From positions 62,001 to 126,000 of the forward strand of contig CAVOZC010000016.1 in NCBI GenBank assembly GCA_963700865.1: a stretch of 64,000 bases of DNA. The letters are read 5' to 3'. Under the pieces are notes generated by a model, which saw only the letters and a list, made by a program, of their open reading frames with translations, was not told the origin of the DNA and made no database searches. The translations under genes and the position numbers were made by a program. Shown here in pieces: positions 1-8,265 of this stretch (within the stretch, counting starts at the first letter, position 1; each line of letters begins with the position of its first letter). This DNA is from CAVOGJ01 sp963700865 (GTDB taxonomy: Bacteria > Planctomycetota > Planctomycetia > Pirellulales > Pirellulaceae).

Positions 1-596
1 GATCGCAGATGCCCTGCAGGTTGGCGATGTAGCCGTCCATGGAAAAGACGCCATCGGTGGTAATAAGCTTGGTCTGGGCACCATCCTGGTCGGCTTGCTG
101 CAATTGGGCTTCGAGGTCCGCCATGTCGCGGTTCTTGTAGCGATACCGTTTGGCCTTGCAGAGACGGATTCCGTCAATGATCGATGCGTGGTTGAGTTCG
201 TCACTGATCACCGCATCGTCGGCCGAGAGGAGCGTTTCGAACAGGCCACCGTTGGCGTCAAAACACGAGGAGTAGAGGATGGTGTCCTCGGTACCCAGGA
301 ACTCGCTCAATTTCGCCTCCAGCTGCTTATGCAGTTCCTGGGTGCCGCAAATGAATCGCACCGAGGAGAGTCCGAATCCCCAGCGATCGAGCGCCTCGTG
401 AGCGGCTGCGATCACTTGTGGATGGTCGGCCAGGCCCAGATAGTTATTGGCGCACATGTTGAGCACCTGCTGACCGTCGGCGACGGTGATATGCGCGCGC
501 TTGGGGCGTCTTGATACGACGTTCCGACTTGTAGAGCCCTTGGTCTTTGATGTCGCGGAGCGTTGCCCGCACGCTTTCAGGAATACTATGACTCAT
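1..596 (-). CDS. kbl: Glycine C-acetyltransferase (2-amino-3-ketobutyrate CoA ligase), 3' part outside window, one frame break
   Basis: PLP-dependent enzyme that converts 2-amino-3-ketobutyrate and CoA to glycine and acetyl-CoA, the second step of threonine breakdown after Tdh. Only the N-terminal part (about 198 codons) is inside the window. Visible family blocks are CANNYLGLADHP, FICGTQELHKQLE, ISDELNHASIIDG and TDGVFSMDG. The start at 594-596 gives MSHSIPESVRATLRDIKDQG and overlaps the tdh stop by 11 bases, so the two genes are translationally coupled. The reading frame changes at a GC run near 497-504. Adding one GC there restores KTPQARAHITVADG and the frame of the conserved blocks. The PLP lysine lies beyond the window edge. 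Identification is firm; whether the break is biological is doubtful. Confidence 0.9.
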
Positions 597-1632
597 GCGG
601 AGGCGTTTCCTTCCAATACAAGATGACTTTGCCCGACGATCCGGTCTTCATCGCGGCAAAGCCCTGCTCAAAATCGGTGTAGTGATAACGGTGCGTGATG
701 ACCGGTGAAATATCGAGTCCGGTTTGCAGCAGGATCGTCATTTTGTACCACGTCTCGTACATCTCGCGGCCGTAAATCCCCTTAATGGTCAACATGTTGA
801 ACACGACCGTATTCCAGTCGATGGCGATTTCACCGTCTGGAATGCCGAGCATCGCGATGCGTCCGCCGTGGCACATGTTGTCGAGCATGCCGCGAAAGGC
901 CGCGGCGTTGCCCGACATTTCCAGTCCCACGTCGAAGCCTTCCGTCATTCCTAATTCGGCCTGCACATCGGCCAGCGACTCGTGACGCACATCGACGGCA
1001 CGGGTGATGTCGAGTTGCCTGGCCAGCTCCAGACGATACGGGTTGACGTCGGTGATCACCACGAAGCGGGCGCCCGCATGCCGGGCGACGGCGGCGGCCA
1101 TGATCCCAATCGGACCGGCGCCGGTAATCAGCACATCCTCGCCGAGCAGGTCAAACGACAACGCCGCATGGACGGCATTTCCCAGTGGATCGAAGATCGA
1201 CTGAATGTCTCGGTCCAGCCGCGGATCATGATGCCACACGTTGGTCATGGGAAGGGCGATGAATTCGGCAAAGGCACCTGGGCGATTGACCCCGATCCCT
1301 TTGGTTGATTTGCAAAGGTGACGGCGGCCTGCCATGCAATTGCGGCACCGCCCGCAAACGACGTGTCCCTCGCCGCTGACGATGTCGCCCGGATGGAAAT
1401 CGGTCACGTTGCTTCCCACCTCGACGATCTCACCCACGAACTCGTGTCCAACCACCATCGGAACCGGAATTGTCTTGCGGGCCCAGGCATCCCAGTTGTA
1501 GATGTGCAGGTCGGTACCACAGATGCCCGTACGGTCGACTTGAATCAGCACATCATTGATGCCGACTCGTGGCGGATCGACATCGACCAGCGTCAGGCCC
1601 TCGGCGGCGGAGGCTTTCAGCAGTGCTTTCAA
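586..1632 (-). CDS. tdh: L-threonine 3-dehydrogenase
   Basis: Zinc- and NAD-dependent medium-chain dehydrogenase, 348 aa, the usual length. It oxidises L-threonine to 2-amino-3-ketobutyrate, the substrate of Kbl encoded just downstream. The catalytic zinc site is Cys38 (GICGTDLHIY) with His63 and Glu64 (GHEF). The structural zinc cysteines are 93, 96, 99 and 107. The Rossmann loop GAGPIG is at 171-176. The EMSGN and GIYGREMYETWYKM blocks are typical of Tdh rather than of sorbitol dehydrogenases. The gene is intact and sits in a two-gene operon, with its last 11 bases shared with the start of kbl. Confidence 0.95.
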   Translation of the reverse strand: MKALLKASAAEGLTLVDVDPPRVGINDVLIQVDRTGICGTDLHIYNWDAWARKTIPVPMVVGHEFVGEIVEVGSNVTDFHPGDIVSGEGHVVCGRCRNCMAGRRHLCKSTKGIGVNRPGAFAEFIALPMTNVWHHDPRLDRDIQSIFDPLGNAVHAALSFDLLGEDVLITGAGPIGIMAAAVARHAGARFVVITDVNPYRLELARQLDITRAVDVRHESLADVQAELGMTEGFDVGLEMSGNAAAFRGMLDNMCHGGRIAMLGIPDGEIAIDWNTVVFNMLTIKGIYGREMYETWYKMTILLQTGLDISPVITHRYHYTDFEQGFAAMKTGSSGKVILYWKETPPHES

Positions 1633-1716
1633 CCGCGTCTCCTTTCGTGCGAATCGTGGGGATGGCCGCCCATGTCGACTGCCTCGCGCAGCGCACCTGT
1701 CCGTGGCGGGTGGGAC

Positions 1717-3045
1717 TTAGCGGATGCGATAAACGGCCTCTTTCGTACGGAGATAGAGCGAATCATCCAGCACCGCGGGCGAGGCGAGCGCGCCGGCGGC
1801 CAGCCCGTTCGTGGCGATCAATGTGAATTGACGACCCGGCTGAATGACGTGCGTTTCGCCTTGGCAATTAGGCAGGACAATTTTGCCCTCGGCCAGCACG
1901 GGAGAGGCGGTGTGGCTGCCGCGCAGTCGTTCCCGCCAAACAAGTTCGCCGTTCTCCGCATCGAGGCAGGTCAGGACTCCACCCTGGTCCGAGACAAAAT
2001 ACAACTCGCTCCCGACGACGAGCGGCGACGAGATGTGCGGGACTTGCTTGCCATAACTCCAGGCCAGTTGTGGCTCGGCGGCTCGATGGTCCAGGTCCAG
2101 TCGCAACGCTTGCAGTTCCGCGGGCATGAATCCGGTGCAGATATACAGCAAATCACCACGCAGCACCGGACGGGGCACGTTGGAAAATCCCAGCCGACCG
2201 TACTCGTGGCGCCACAATTCCGTGCCGTCGGCCGGGTCGTAAGCGTACAGCCAATTGGCCGCCGGCGAGAGAAGGGCCTCCCCGTCGGCGAACGGAACGA
2301 TCAAGGGGGTCGCAAATGCCTTTTGCATCTCCGGATTCGCATTCATTTTGCCGGAACGATTGGTCTTCCAAACCACCTGGCCCGTGTGTTTGTCAAGCGC
2401 CACGACGTACTGCTCGTCCATGCCATCGCAATGGACGATGAACAGATTTTTCCAGAGGATGGGAGAACTACCCGCGCCCGTACCGTGCTTGATGCGGAGT
2501 TCACGATTAGTCCAGATAATCGCTCCCGTCCGCGTATCGACGCACACGGTGCCGTTGGTTCCAAAATGGCAATAGACGTGACCTGATTCCAGGACCGGAG
2601 TCGGTGAAGCGAAACTGTTCATGGTATGAATTGGGTCGGGGCGTTCCTCACGGAGGAGTTCCAAATCGTAAATCACCTCCCCCGTCGCCTGGTCCAGGCA
2701 GATCGCGTGCAGCGTCAGATCGTCGACCGCCATCCGTGGAATGGGCGATTCGTCCTGAAGTCGTTCGTCCGTTTCCGGGTCCGCCGTCGCCTCATTCAGG
2801 GCATACGTCATCCAGATTTGTCCGTCTTGAAGAACCGGCGAAGACCAGCCGGTACCGTTGATCGGCGTTTTCCAGACGATGTGACGATCCTCGGTCCATT
2901 CGCTCGGAATGGTGGCGGTCTGCGCCGCGTATCCCTGGCCGGTGGGGCCGCGGAACTGTGCCCAGTCCTCCGCCTGCGCTCCGACACCCAAGAGGAACGA
3001 TGCACTGCCGATCCAGCACCACGCATACGCAATCATGTTTTTCAT
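1717..3045 (-). CDS. Secreted PQQ-like beta-propeller protein
   Basis: A 442-aa protein starting MKNMIAYAWCW, with a hydrophobic signal peptide ending near GVGAQAEDWAQFRG. I chose the ATG at 3045 because an AAAGGA Shine-Dalgarno lies about 7 bases upstream; a longer open frame exists but begins before the signal peptide. Blades with the pattern WxxxxxG and D-x-TG-x-x-x-W (for example TRTGAIIWTN, KHTGQVVWKT, AENGELVWRE) mark a PQQ/BamB-type eight-bladed propeller. The WAQFRGPTGQG opening is common in planctomycete members. The role is unknown; it is probably periplasmic or surface located. It lies between the small SAM-HAT-like gene and tdh on the same strand, with no evident functional link. 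Confidence 0.8.
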   Translation of the reverse strand: MKNMIAYAWCWIGSASFLLGVGAQAEDWAQFRGPTGQGYAAQTATIPSEWTEDRHIVWKTPINGTGWSSPVLQDGQIWMTYALNEATADPETDERLQDESPIPRMAVDDLTLHAICLDQATGEVIYDLELLREERPDPIHTMNSFASPTPVLESGHVYCHFGTNGTVCVDTRTGAIIWTNRELRIKHGTGAGSSPILWKNLFIVHCDGMDEQYVVALDKHTGQVVWKTNRSGKMNANPEMQKAFATPLIVPFADGEALLSPAANWLYAYDPADGTELWRHEYGRLGFSNVPRPVLRGDLLYICTGFMPAELQALRLDLDHRAAEPQLAWSYGKQVPHISSPLVVGSELYFVSDQGGVLTCLDAENGELVWRERLRGSHTASPVLAEGKIVLPNCQGETHVIQPGRQFTLIATNGLAAGALASPAVLDDSLYLRTKEAVYRIR

Positions 3046-3056
3046 CACAATTTCCT

Positions 3057-3344
3057 TTACCAGGAGATCAGCAGCGGTGTACCCACGCGAATGCCCAGGA
3101 ATTGGCTGGCACTTTCGCCGACCAGCGTGAGTAGCAGTCGCTGGTCTTGATCGACCACCGCCAGAAAAGTCAACTCGGGCTGGTCGTGGTCCCAGGGGTA
3201 AATCCCAGCGGTCGTGTGGCCGCCGCATTTGATCGACACCGACTCGTCTCGTGGCACCTCCGCCAGGGCCTCCGCCGCCAAGTCGCTGATCAAATCGCCA
3301 CCTTCCGAAATCGACACGATGGTTGCTTTGAGCTTTCCGGGCAC
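3057..3344 (-). CDS. Small protein resembling the C-terminal domain of SAM hydroxide adenosyltransferase
   Basis: A 95-aa protein starting with GTG at 3344 (VPGKLKATI), with a GGAGAG Shine-Dalgarno about 7 bases upstream. The order of features (SISEGGDLISDL, a variable loop, an SIKCGGHTTAGIY turn, a strand ending LLLTLVGESASQFLG, then RVGTPLLI) resembles the C-terminal beta-barrel of the DUF62 / SAM_HAT family, here without the N-terminal catalytic domain. It sits between gatB and the propeller gene, 11 bases before the latter, so co-transcription is likely. The similarity is from reading alone and the function as a stand-alone domain is not known to me. Confidence 0.5.
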   Translation of the reverse strand: MPGKLKATIVSISEGGDLISDLAAEALAEVPRDESVSIKCGGHTTAGIYPWDHDQPELTFLAVVDQDQRLLLTLVGESASQFLGIRVGTPLLISW

Positions 3345-3426
3345 GCCGTTACTCTCCCTGGGCCCTTAGGTGATCGAGACGAATTGTAGTTGTTTCACGC
3401 TGCGTCTCCAAGCTTGCGGGGAACGG

Positions 3427-4912
3427 TCACGGCTGCTCCTGAATCAGCCTTAAACACGTCGTCCGCACCAGGCCCGGATCGACATTCGGATTCACGCTCT
3501 TTGCGCGGCCAATCAGAGCCCCAACGGCCTGCTGTTTGCCGTTGCGAACGTCCAGCACGATTTGCGGGTGAGCCGCGAGCAAGTCGCGGCAAAGGGCGAC
3601 GATTGCCTGCTCGTCGACTTGCACGATTCCCAGGCGACTCATCGCCAACTCGCAGTCGATATTTCCGGTCCACATTTCTTGAAACACGTCGGCCGCACGT
3701 GAACTTTGCAGTTTGCCCGCGGCAATCGCGCGGATCAGCTCTCCCAGGCGGCGCGCCGAAACGGGAAACGCGTCGATGTCCAGCGACTCGTCCTTCAACC
3801 GCCGCAGCACGTCGCGTTGGACCCAGTTGCTGGCTTGTTTGCCATCCTCGCAGGTCTGTGCGACCTCCAGGAAATAGTCGACGACGCCGCGACCCTGGTT
3901 GACGAGTATCTCGGCGTCGGCTGGCACCAGATCCCACTCCAGCGCCAGTCGGTTACGCAAGTCGGCCGGCAGTTCGCCCAAGCGTTCCCGCGCGGCGGCA
4001 ATCTGGGATGGATTGACCGTGACCGGCGGCAAGTCGGGATCGGGAAAGTAGCGATAATCGCTCGATTCCTCTTTGCTGCGTTGGCCGCGCGTCACCTCGG
4101 CCGCATCATCCCAGCCGCGGGTCTGTTTGGGTGCGTCTCCGAGGGTGTGCCCCGTTTCCCGCCAGACGTCGAATTGCCGCTCGGCTTCATAAGCCAGCGC
4201 CTCGTTCCACGGCGCGGAACGAATTCATGTTCTTGATTTCAACGATCGGCGTCGCGAACTTTCCGCGGTCGGTCGTCAAATGCAAGTTGATGTTGGCGTC
4301 GACGCGGAGACTCCCCTCCTGCATGTTGCAGTCCGAGACGCCGATGTATGTCAGCAGCAGCTTCAGTTCGTTCAAGAACGTGCGTGCTTCGAGCGGCGAG
4401 CGCATGTCGGGTTCGCTGACGATTTCCAGTAGCGGCGTGCCTGTGCGATTCAGATCGATCCGTGAATCAGCCTTGCCAGCCGCTTCATCATGCATGCTTT
4501 TCCCCGCGTCCTCCTCCAGGTGCGCCCGAATGATGCCTACCCGCTTGGGGGGGAACTGGTCCCGCGGGTCGCGGATGTCCAGCCAGCCATTCCGCGACAT
4601 CGGCAGGTCGTATTGGCTGATCTGATACCCTTTGGGGAGGTCGGGATAGTAATACTGCTTGCGGTCCCATTTTGTGAACGTGGGGATTTCACAGTTCAAC
4701 GCCACGGCCGTTCGCAGTGACAAGTCAAAAGCCTTCTGGTTCATGACGGGCAGCGAGCCAGGCAGTCCCGTGCATACCGGACACGTCTGCGTGTTGGGCG
4801 CGGCACCAAACGTCGTGCTGCAGCCGCAGAACAATTTCGATTCGGTGGCCAGCTGCACATGCACTTCCAACCCGATGATGACTTCGCGTTCGCTCACGGA
4901 CATTTCAGTCAC
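3427..4912 (-). CDS. gatB: Asp-tRNA(Asn)/Glu-tRNA(Gln) amidotransferase subunit B, frame break at about 4200
   Basis: GatB activates the misacylated Glu/Asp on tRNA with ATP and receives ammonia from GatA. The upstream segment (4187-4912) carries IGLEVHVQL, the zinc-type CGCSTTFG/CPVC cysteines, QYYYPDLPKGYQISQYD and HLEEDAGKSMHD. The downstream segment (3427-4095 and the frame before it) carries RSKEESSDYRYFPDPDLPP and the GatB/YqeY helical tail ending CLRLIQEQP. They join at 4197-4201, where one base must be removed or one GC added after NMNSFRAVER to enter the ALAYEAER frame. The gene is essential in organisms lacking GlnRS/AsnRS, so the break is probably a sequence error. It is the third gene of gatC-gatA-gatB, 3 bases after gatA. 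Confidence 0.92.
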
Positions 4913-4915
4913 CTC

Positions 4916-6445
4916 TCACAGCCTCGGTTGTCGCGTGTGCCAGTCGGTGACTTGCTGATACATCCGGCCGGCCCGCAATAACCGTTCCTCGTCGAATGGC
5001 CGGCCCTGTAACTGTAGACCGATCGGCAGGCCCTCTGCCGTAAAGCCACAGGGGAGGGATAACGCCGCTACCCCCGCCAGGTTGGCGGTAACCGTATACA
5101 AGTCCCCAAGATACATGGCGAGGGGCTGGCTGGCGTGTTCGCCGCGGCGAAAGGCCGTGGTCGGCGTTACCGGACCGACGAGAAAATCGACCTGCCGAAA
5201 TGCCGACTCGTAATCATCGCGGATCAAACGCCGGACTTTTTGGGCTTTCAAGTAATAGGCGTCGTAGTAACCGGCGCTCAAGGCATAGGTCCCCAACATG
5301 ATCCGCCGCTTAACTTCGCCGCCCAATGCCTGGCTGCGCGAGTCGCGGTACATGCGCACGAGCGGGCTGTCCATGCGCGCCCGCTGGTTGTCGTCGACCG
5401 CCGCCGCGTGCTCCGCCGCGAGTTCCGCGGACATCTTCGCCACATCGCATCGGTATCCGTAGTGAGCCCCGTCGTAACGAGCCAGATTGCTCGAGGCCTC
5501 GCTGGGGGCGATGATGTAATAGGTCGCGATCCCATAGGAACTGTGCGGCATCGAGATGTCGACCACCTCGGCTCCCAAGCCGCGGTACTCCTCGATGGCC
5601 GCTTCGACCGCGGCAGCGACCTGGGGATCGAGTCCCTCGGTGAAGTGGTCACGGATCATGCCCAACCTCAGGCTCGACAACGGCTCCCTGACGGTCCGGC
5701 TGGTCGGCGGTACGGCGATGGTCGCCGACGTCGCGTCGTGCGGATCGTGGCCCGCGATCGCCTCCAGTAGCAGCGCACAGTCCTCGATCGAACCCGCCAG
5801 CGGTCCGATTTGGTCAAGGCTGCTCGCGAAAGCCACCAGGCCATAGCGGCTGACCCGCCCATACGTGGGTTTCAGCCCGGTCACACCGCAGAAGGCGGCC
5901 GGCTGGCGGATCGAACCTCCGGTGTCGGTGCCCAACGCCAGCGGGGCCAGGCGGGCGGCCACTGCCGCCGCGGACCCGCCACTGGATCCTCCTGGCACGC
6001 GTTCCAAGTCCCAAGGATTGCGCGTCGTGCCCAGGGCCGACGTTTCGGTGGACCCGCCCATCGCAAATTCGTCGAGATTGGTTTTTCCCAACAGGACCGC
6101 GTCGGCAGCGCGGAGTTTGGCAATGGCCGTGGCATCGTACGGGGGCACGAACGAGGCGAGCATCCGCGACCCGCAGGAAGTCACCTGCCCCTCGGTACAT
6201 AACAGGTCCTTGACGGCAACCGGCAGGCCCGCCAGCAGCCCCAGCGATTCGCCTCGAGCCCGGCGGCGGTCGACCGCCGCCGCGGCGGAGAGCACCTGGT
6301 CTTGATCCACCGACAAGTAGGCACCCACCTGTGGATCGCAGGCCGTCATGCGATCGAGAAAAGCCTGGCAGACTTCCGTGGAAGTCAACTCACCGCCGTC
6401 CAGCTTCGATTTGAGTTCGACAGCGGATAGCGAAGTAATCGACAT
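4916..6445 (-). CDS. gatA: Asp-tRNA(Asn)/Glu-tRNA(Gln) amidotransferase subunit A
   Basis: Amidase-signature glutaminase of the tRNA-dependent amidotransferase, 509 aa and intact. The Ser-cisSer-Lys triad is visible: Lys79 in LPVAVKD, Ser154 in VPGGSSGGSAA and Ser178 in GTDTGGSIRQPA, the same numbering as in well-studied GatA proteins. GKTNLDEFAMGGS and KPTYGRVSRYG, which separate GatA from other amidases, are present. It lies between gatC and gatB in the order of translation. With gatB and gatC it supplies Gln-tRNA and/or Asn-tRNA in the cytoplasm. Confidence 0.97.
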   Translation of the reverse strand: MSITSLSAVELKSKLDGGELTSTEVCQAFLDRMTACDPQVGAYLSVDQDQVLSAAAAVDRRRARGESLGLLAGLPVAVKDLLCTEGQVTSCGSRMLASFVPPYDATAIAKLRAADAVLLGKTNLDEFAMGGSTETSALGTTRNPWDLERVPGGSSGGSAAAVAARLAPLALGTDTGGSIRQPAAFCGVTGLKPTYGRVSRYGLVAFASSLDQIGPLAGSIEDCALLLEAIAGHDPHDATSATIAVPPTSRTVREPLSSLRLGMIRDHFTEGLDPQVAAAVEAAIEEYRGLGAEVVDISMPHSSYGIATYYIIAPSEASSNLARYDGAHYGYRCDVAKMSAELAAEHAAAVDDNQRARMDSPLVRMYRDSRSQALGGEVKRRIMLGTYALSAGYYDAYYLKAQKVRRLIRDDYESAFRQVDFLVGPVTPTTAFRRGEHASQPLAMYLGDLYTVTANLAGVAALSLPCGFTAEGLPIGLQLQGRPFDEERLLRAGRMYQQVTDWHTRQPRL

Positions 6446-6487
6446 ATTAGAGCCCGTCGCGGAGGCGGTCCGAAAGGAGGAGCTTGA

Positions 6488-6775
6488 TCAATCGCCCAGC
6501 ACAGCAGGTACGCGATAGCACTCCGCGTCGCGATGGGGGGCATTTGCCAGGGCCTGTTCCCGATCCAGGCTGGGCCGCGGCTGGTCCTCGCGGAACACAT
6601 TCGTGACCGCGAAGGCATGCGCCATCGGTTCCACGTTGTCGGTGTCCAACTGGCTCAATTGGTCAATGTAGGCGACGATCTGAGCCAGCTGGTCGGTCAT
6701 GGTATCCAGTTCCTCACTCGACAAGCGTAGCCGAGCCAAGAGAGATACCTTTTCGACGGTTTCTCGATCCAACAT
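6488..6775 (-). CDS. gatC: Asp-tRNA(Asn)/Glu-tRNA(Gln) amidotransferase subunit C
   Basis: A small 95-aa subunit that stabilises the GatA-GatB complex. It has the expected VEKVSLLARLRLSSEEL helix, QLAQIVAYIDQL, VEPMAHAF and the FREDQPRPSLDREQAL tail. It is first of the gatCAB operon, starting at ATG 6775, 42 bases before gatA. The stop-rpmB-terminator-gatC arrangement means this operon needs its own promoter between 6776 and 6855; I could not identify one with confidence. Confidence 0.95.
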   Translation of the reverse strand: MLDRETVEKVSLLARLRLSSEELDTMTDQLAQIVAYIDQLSQLDTDNVEPMAHAFAVTNVFREDQPRPSLDREQALANAPHRDAECYRVPAVLGD

Positions 6776-6854
6776 CGTAGGGCCCGTTCACTTCTGGGTC
6801 TGCAGGGATAGCACGTGGGGTGGGGTCCGCCGATGATCGTCGTGCCCCGAGGCA

Positions 6855-6882
6855 CAAAAAAAGCCCGACAAACGCCGGGCTC
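6855..6882 (-). terminator. Rho-independent terminator of rpmB
   Basis: Read on the minus strand, a 6-bp GC stem (AGCCCG with CGGGCT, 6862-6881) is followed by seven to eight T residues (6855-6862). It lies about 25 bases past the rpmB stop and before gatC, so it separates the two transcription units. Confidence 0.85.
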
Positions 6883-6905
6883 GCGGGCCAATTTCCAGGC
6901 GAGGC

Positions 6906-7178
6906 TTAACTCGCCGCCTCAGCCGATAACTCAAACGGCTTTTGTTTCACTGCCTTGCGGATCGCGCCACTGCGAATGCACTGCGTACATACCCGCGCCC
7001 GCCGCGTGGCGCCATCAGCACCAACCACCTTCACTCGTTGCAAGTTGGGTCGAAACTGACGACGCGTAATCCCGGTCACCTTCGTTCCGACGCCGCCCAG
7101 GTACTTGGCCTTACCACGCGTTTCGACGGAATTGCCCACTTGGGGGCCTTTGCCGCAAATTTCACATATCCGAGCCAT
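6906..7178 (-). CDS. rpmB: 50S ribosomal protein L28
   Basis: A 90-aa L28. The chosen start MARICEICGKGP at 7178 matches the family; a longer frame upstream adds an unrelated tail. Cysteines 5, 8, 64 and 67 form the zinc-ribbon (C+) version. The NSVETRGKAKY and RRQFRPNLQRVKV blocks are typical. The gene is monocistronic, flanked by a candidate promoter at 7223-7250 and a clear terminator at 6855-6882. Confidence 0.95.
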   Translation of the reverse strand: MARICEICGKGPQVGNSVETRGKAKYLGGVGTKVTGITRRQFRPNLQRVKVVGADGATRRARVCTQCIRSGAIRKAVKQKPFELSAEAAS

Positions 7179-7222
7179 CGGAATCGTCCTCAGGGAAGTT
7201 GCATTAGCTTGGCGAATCCCCA

Positions 7223-7250
7223 AGTATAGCGATTTGCGGACGCCTCACAA
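7223..7250 (-). promoter_or_regulatory. Candidate sigma70-type promoter of rpmB
   Basis: On the minus strand a TTGTGA -35 box (7245-7250) is separated by 16 bases from a perfect-looking TATACT -10 box (7223-7228). Transcription would start near 7216, about 38 bases before the rpmB start codon. Confidence 0.5.
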
Positions 7251-7382
7251 CCGCATTCGGACCCCGAGATTTCGGCTGGCCGCGGCGGGGCGGGAGCCCG
7301 GCCGTCGTCTCGACGGCGGTCCCGGCGAAATCGGACGGAATCGGCGGCGGGCCTGTTGCAAGGGCCTGCACACTCGGCCTGG

Positions 7383-8198
7383 CTATAGCCGGCAGAGGAC
7401 GAAGGAGAGGTCATCGGGTTTCGAGGGGGTCTTGGGATCGCCAGAGATCATCCGGGTCGCAGCGGTGGATGCCAGTTCCTGGGCCACGGTTGCCAGCGGC
7501 CCCTTGCGGATCGTTTGGATGATGTCGTCGATGTAGAGGTTATCGAACAGTCCGTCACTCGACACGAGCACGGTATCGCGCGCGGCCACATGCTTGCTAC
7601 GGCCAACCTCGATGTGGTAGTCGTCGGCTCCCAGGAAGTTCGAAACCAGGTAACGTTCCTCGTGCGAAATGGCGTCATCTTCGCTCAACAAGCCCGACTC
7701 GACGGCATAGCCGGTCGGCGAGTGGGCTCGTGTATAGGTCTTGATTTTCCCGCGGCCGCCCACGTGCAGTACCAGGGAGTCGCCCGCATGGTAGCAGCGG
7801 ATGGCACCCTGATTGAATTCCGCGACGGCGACGGTCGTGCCACTGCCAAGTCCGAGACCGCGGATTTCCGCATGGGCCTTTTCAATGCCATCCAGGATGC
7901 ATCCCCGCAGGGAGCCGGTCGACCCGCCGTCGTTGGTAATCGCCGCCGCGAGCGACTCGACCGCGATCCGCGATGCCTCCTCGCCCCGCGGCATGCCGCC
8001 GCAGCCGTCCGCCAACACGACGACGCCCCGCTGCTCATCGCATTCGACCAGCGCAATGGCATCTTGATTCACGGTTTCCTTGGTCGGCGACCGGCGGCTG
8101 AACACGGCCACCTTGCCGTTCAGAAAAGGCAGCTCGACAGGTTGCTCATGATGCGTACCCGAATACAAGCGCACGGTCGTTTGGACTGATGACGTCAT
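7383..8198 (-). CDS. PP2C-family protein serine/threonine phosphatase
   Basis: A metal-dependent phosphatase of about 271 aa, counted from ATG 8198; a GTG three codons upstream is also possible. The PP2C metal ligands are visible in order: the Asp of NQDA (about 46), the Asp of LADGCGGM (about 64), AGDS, SSDGLFDN and the terminal KPDDLSFV. There is no transmembrane segment, so it is cytoplasmic. It follows the kinase gene on the same strand after 67 bases, so kinase and phosphatase are probably co-expressed as an antagonistic pair. The substrate is unknown. Confidence 0.85.
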   Translation of the reverse strand: MTSSVQTTVRLYSGTHHEQPVELPFLNGKVAVFSRRSPTKETVNQDAIALVECDEQRGVVVLADGCGGMPRGEEASRIAVESLAAAITNDGGSTGSLRGCILDGIEKAHAEIRGLGLGSGTTVAVAEFNQGAIRCYHAGDSLVLHVGGRGKIKTYTRAHSPTGYAVESGLLSEDDAISHEERYLVSNFLGADDYHIEVGRSKHVAARDTVLVSSDGLFDNLYIDDIIQTIRKGPLATVAQELASTAATRMISGDPKTPSKPDDLSFVLCRL

Positions 8199-8265
8199 CG
8201 TTCGCACCGTCAGGCAGAGCTCGTATTGCCGCGAATCACCCGCCCGGGGCCTTCGCCGACAATCC

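Noticed and set aside
1318..2586. 422-codon open frame on the plus strand
   Set aside because: It lies opposite tdh and the propeller gene, has no family motif or signal and mirrors their codon structure; a shadow frame.
3427..4912. gatB as a pseudogene or programmed frameshift
   Set aside because: No slippery heptamer or stimulatory hairpin is visible at 4197-4201, the gene should be essential with gatCAB present, and the same kind of break recurs across the window.
6470..6486. Strong Shine-Dalgarno-like aaaggaggag on the plus strand
   Set aside because: No plus-strand coding region follows; it is the complement of a gatC-gatA spacer.
7515..8189. 224-codon plus-strand open frame
   Set aside because: Antisense to the PP2C gene, whose motifs are clear; no independent coding evidence.
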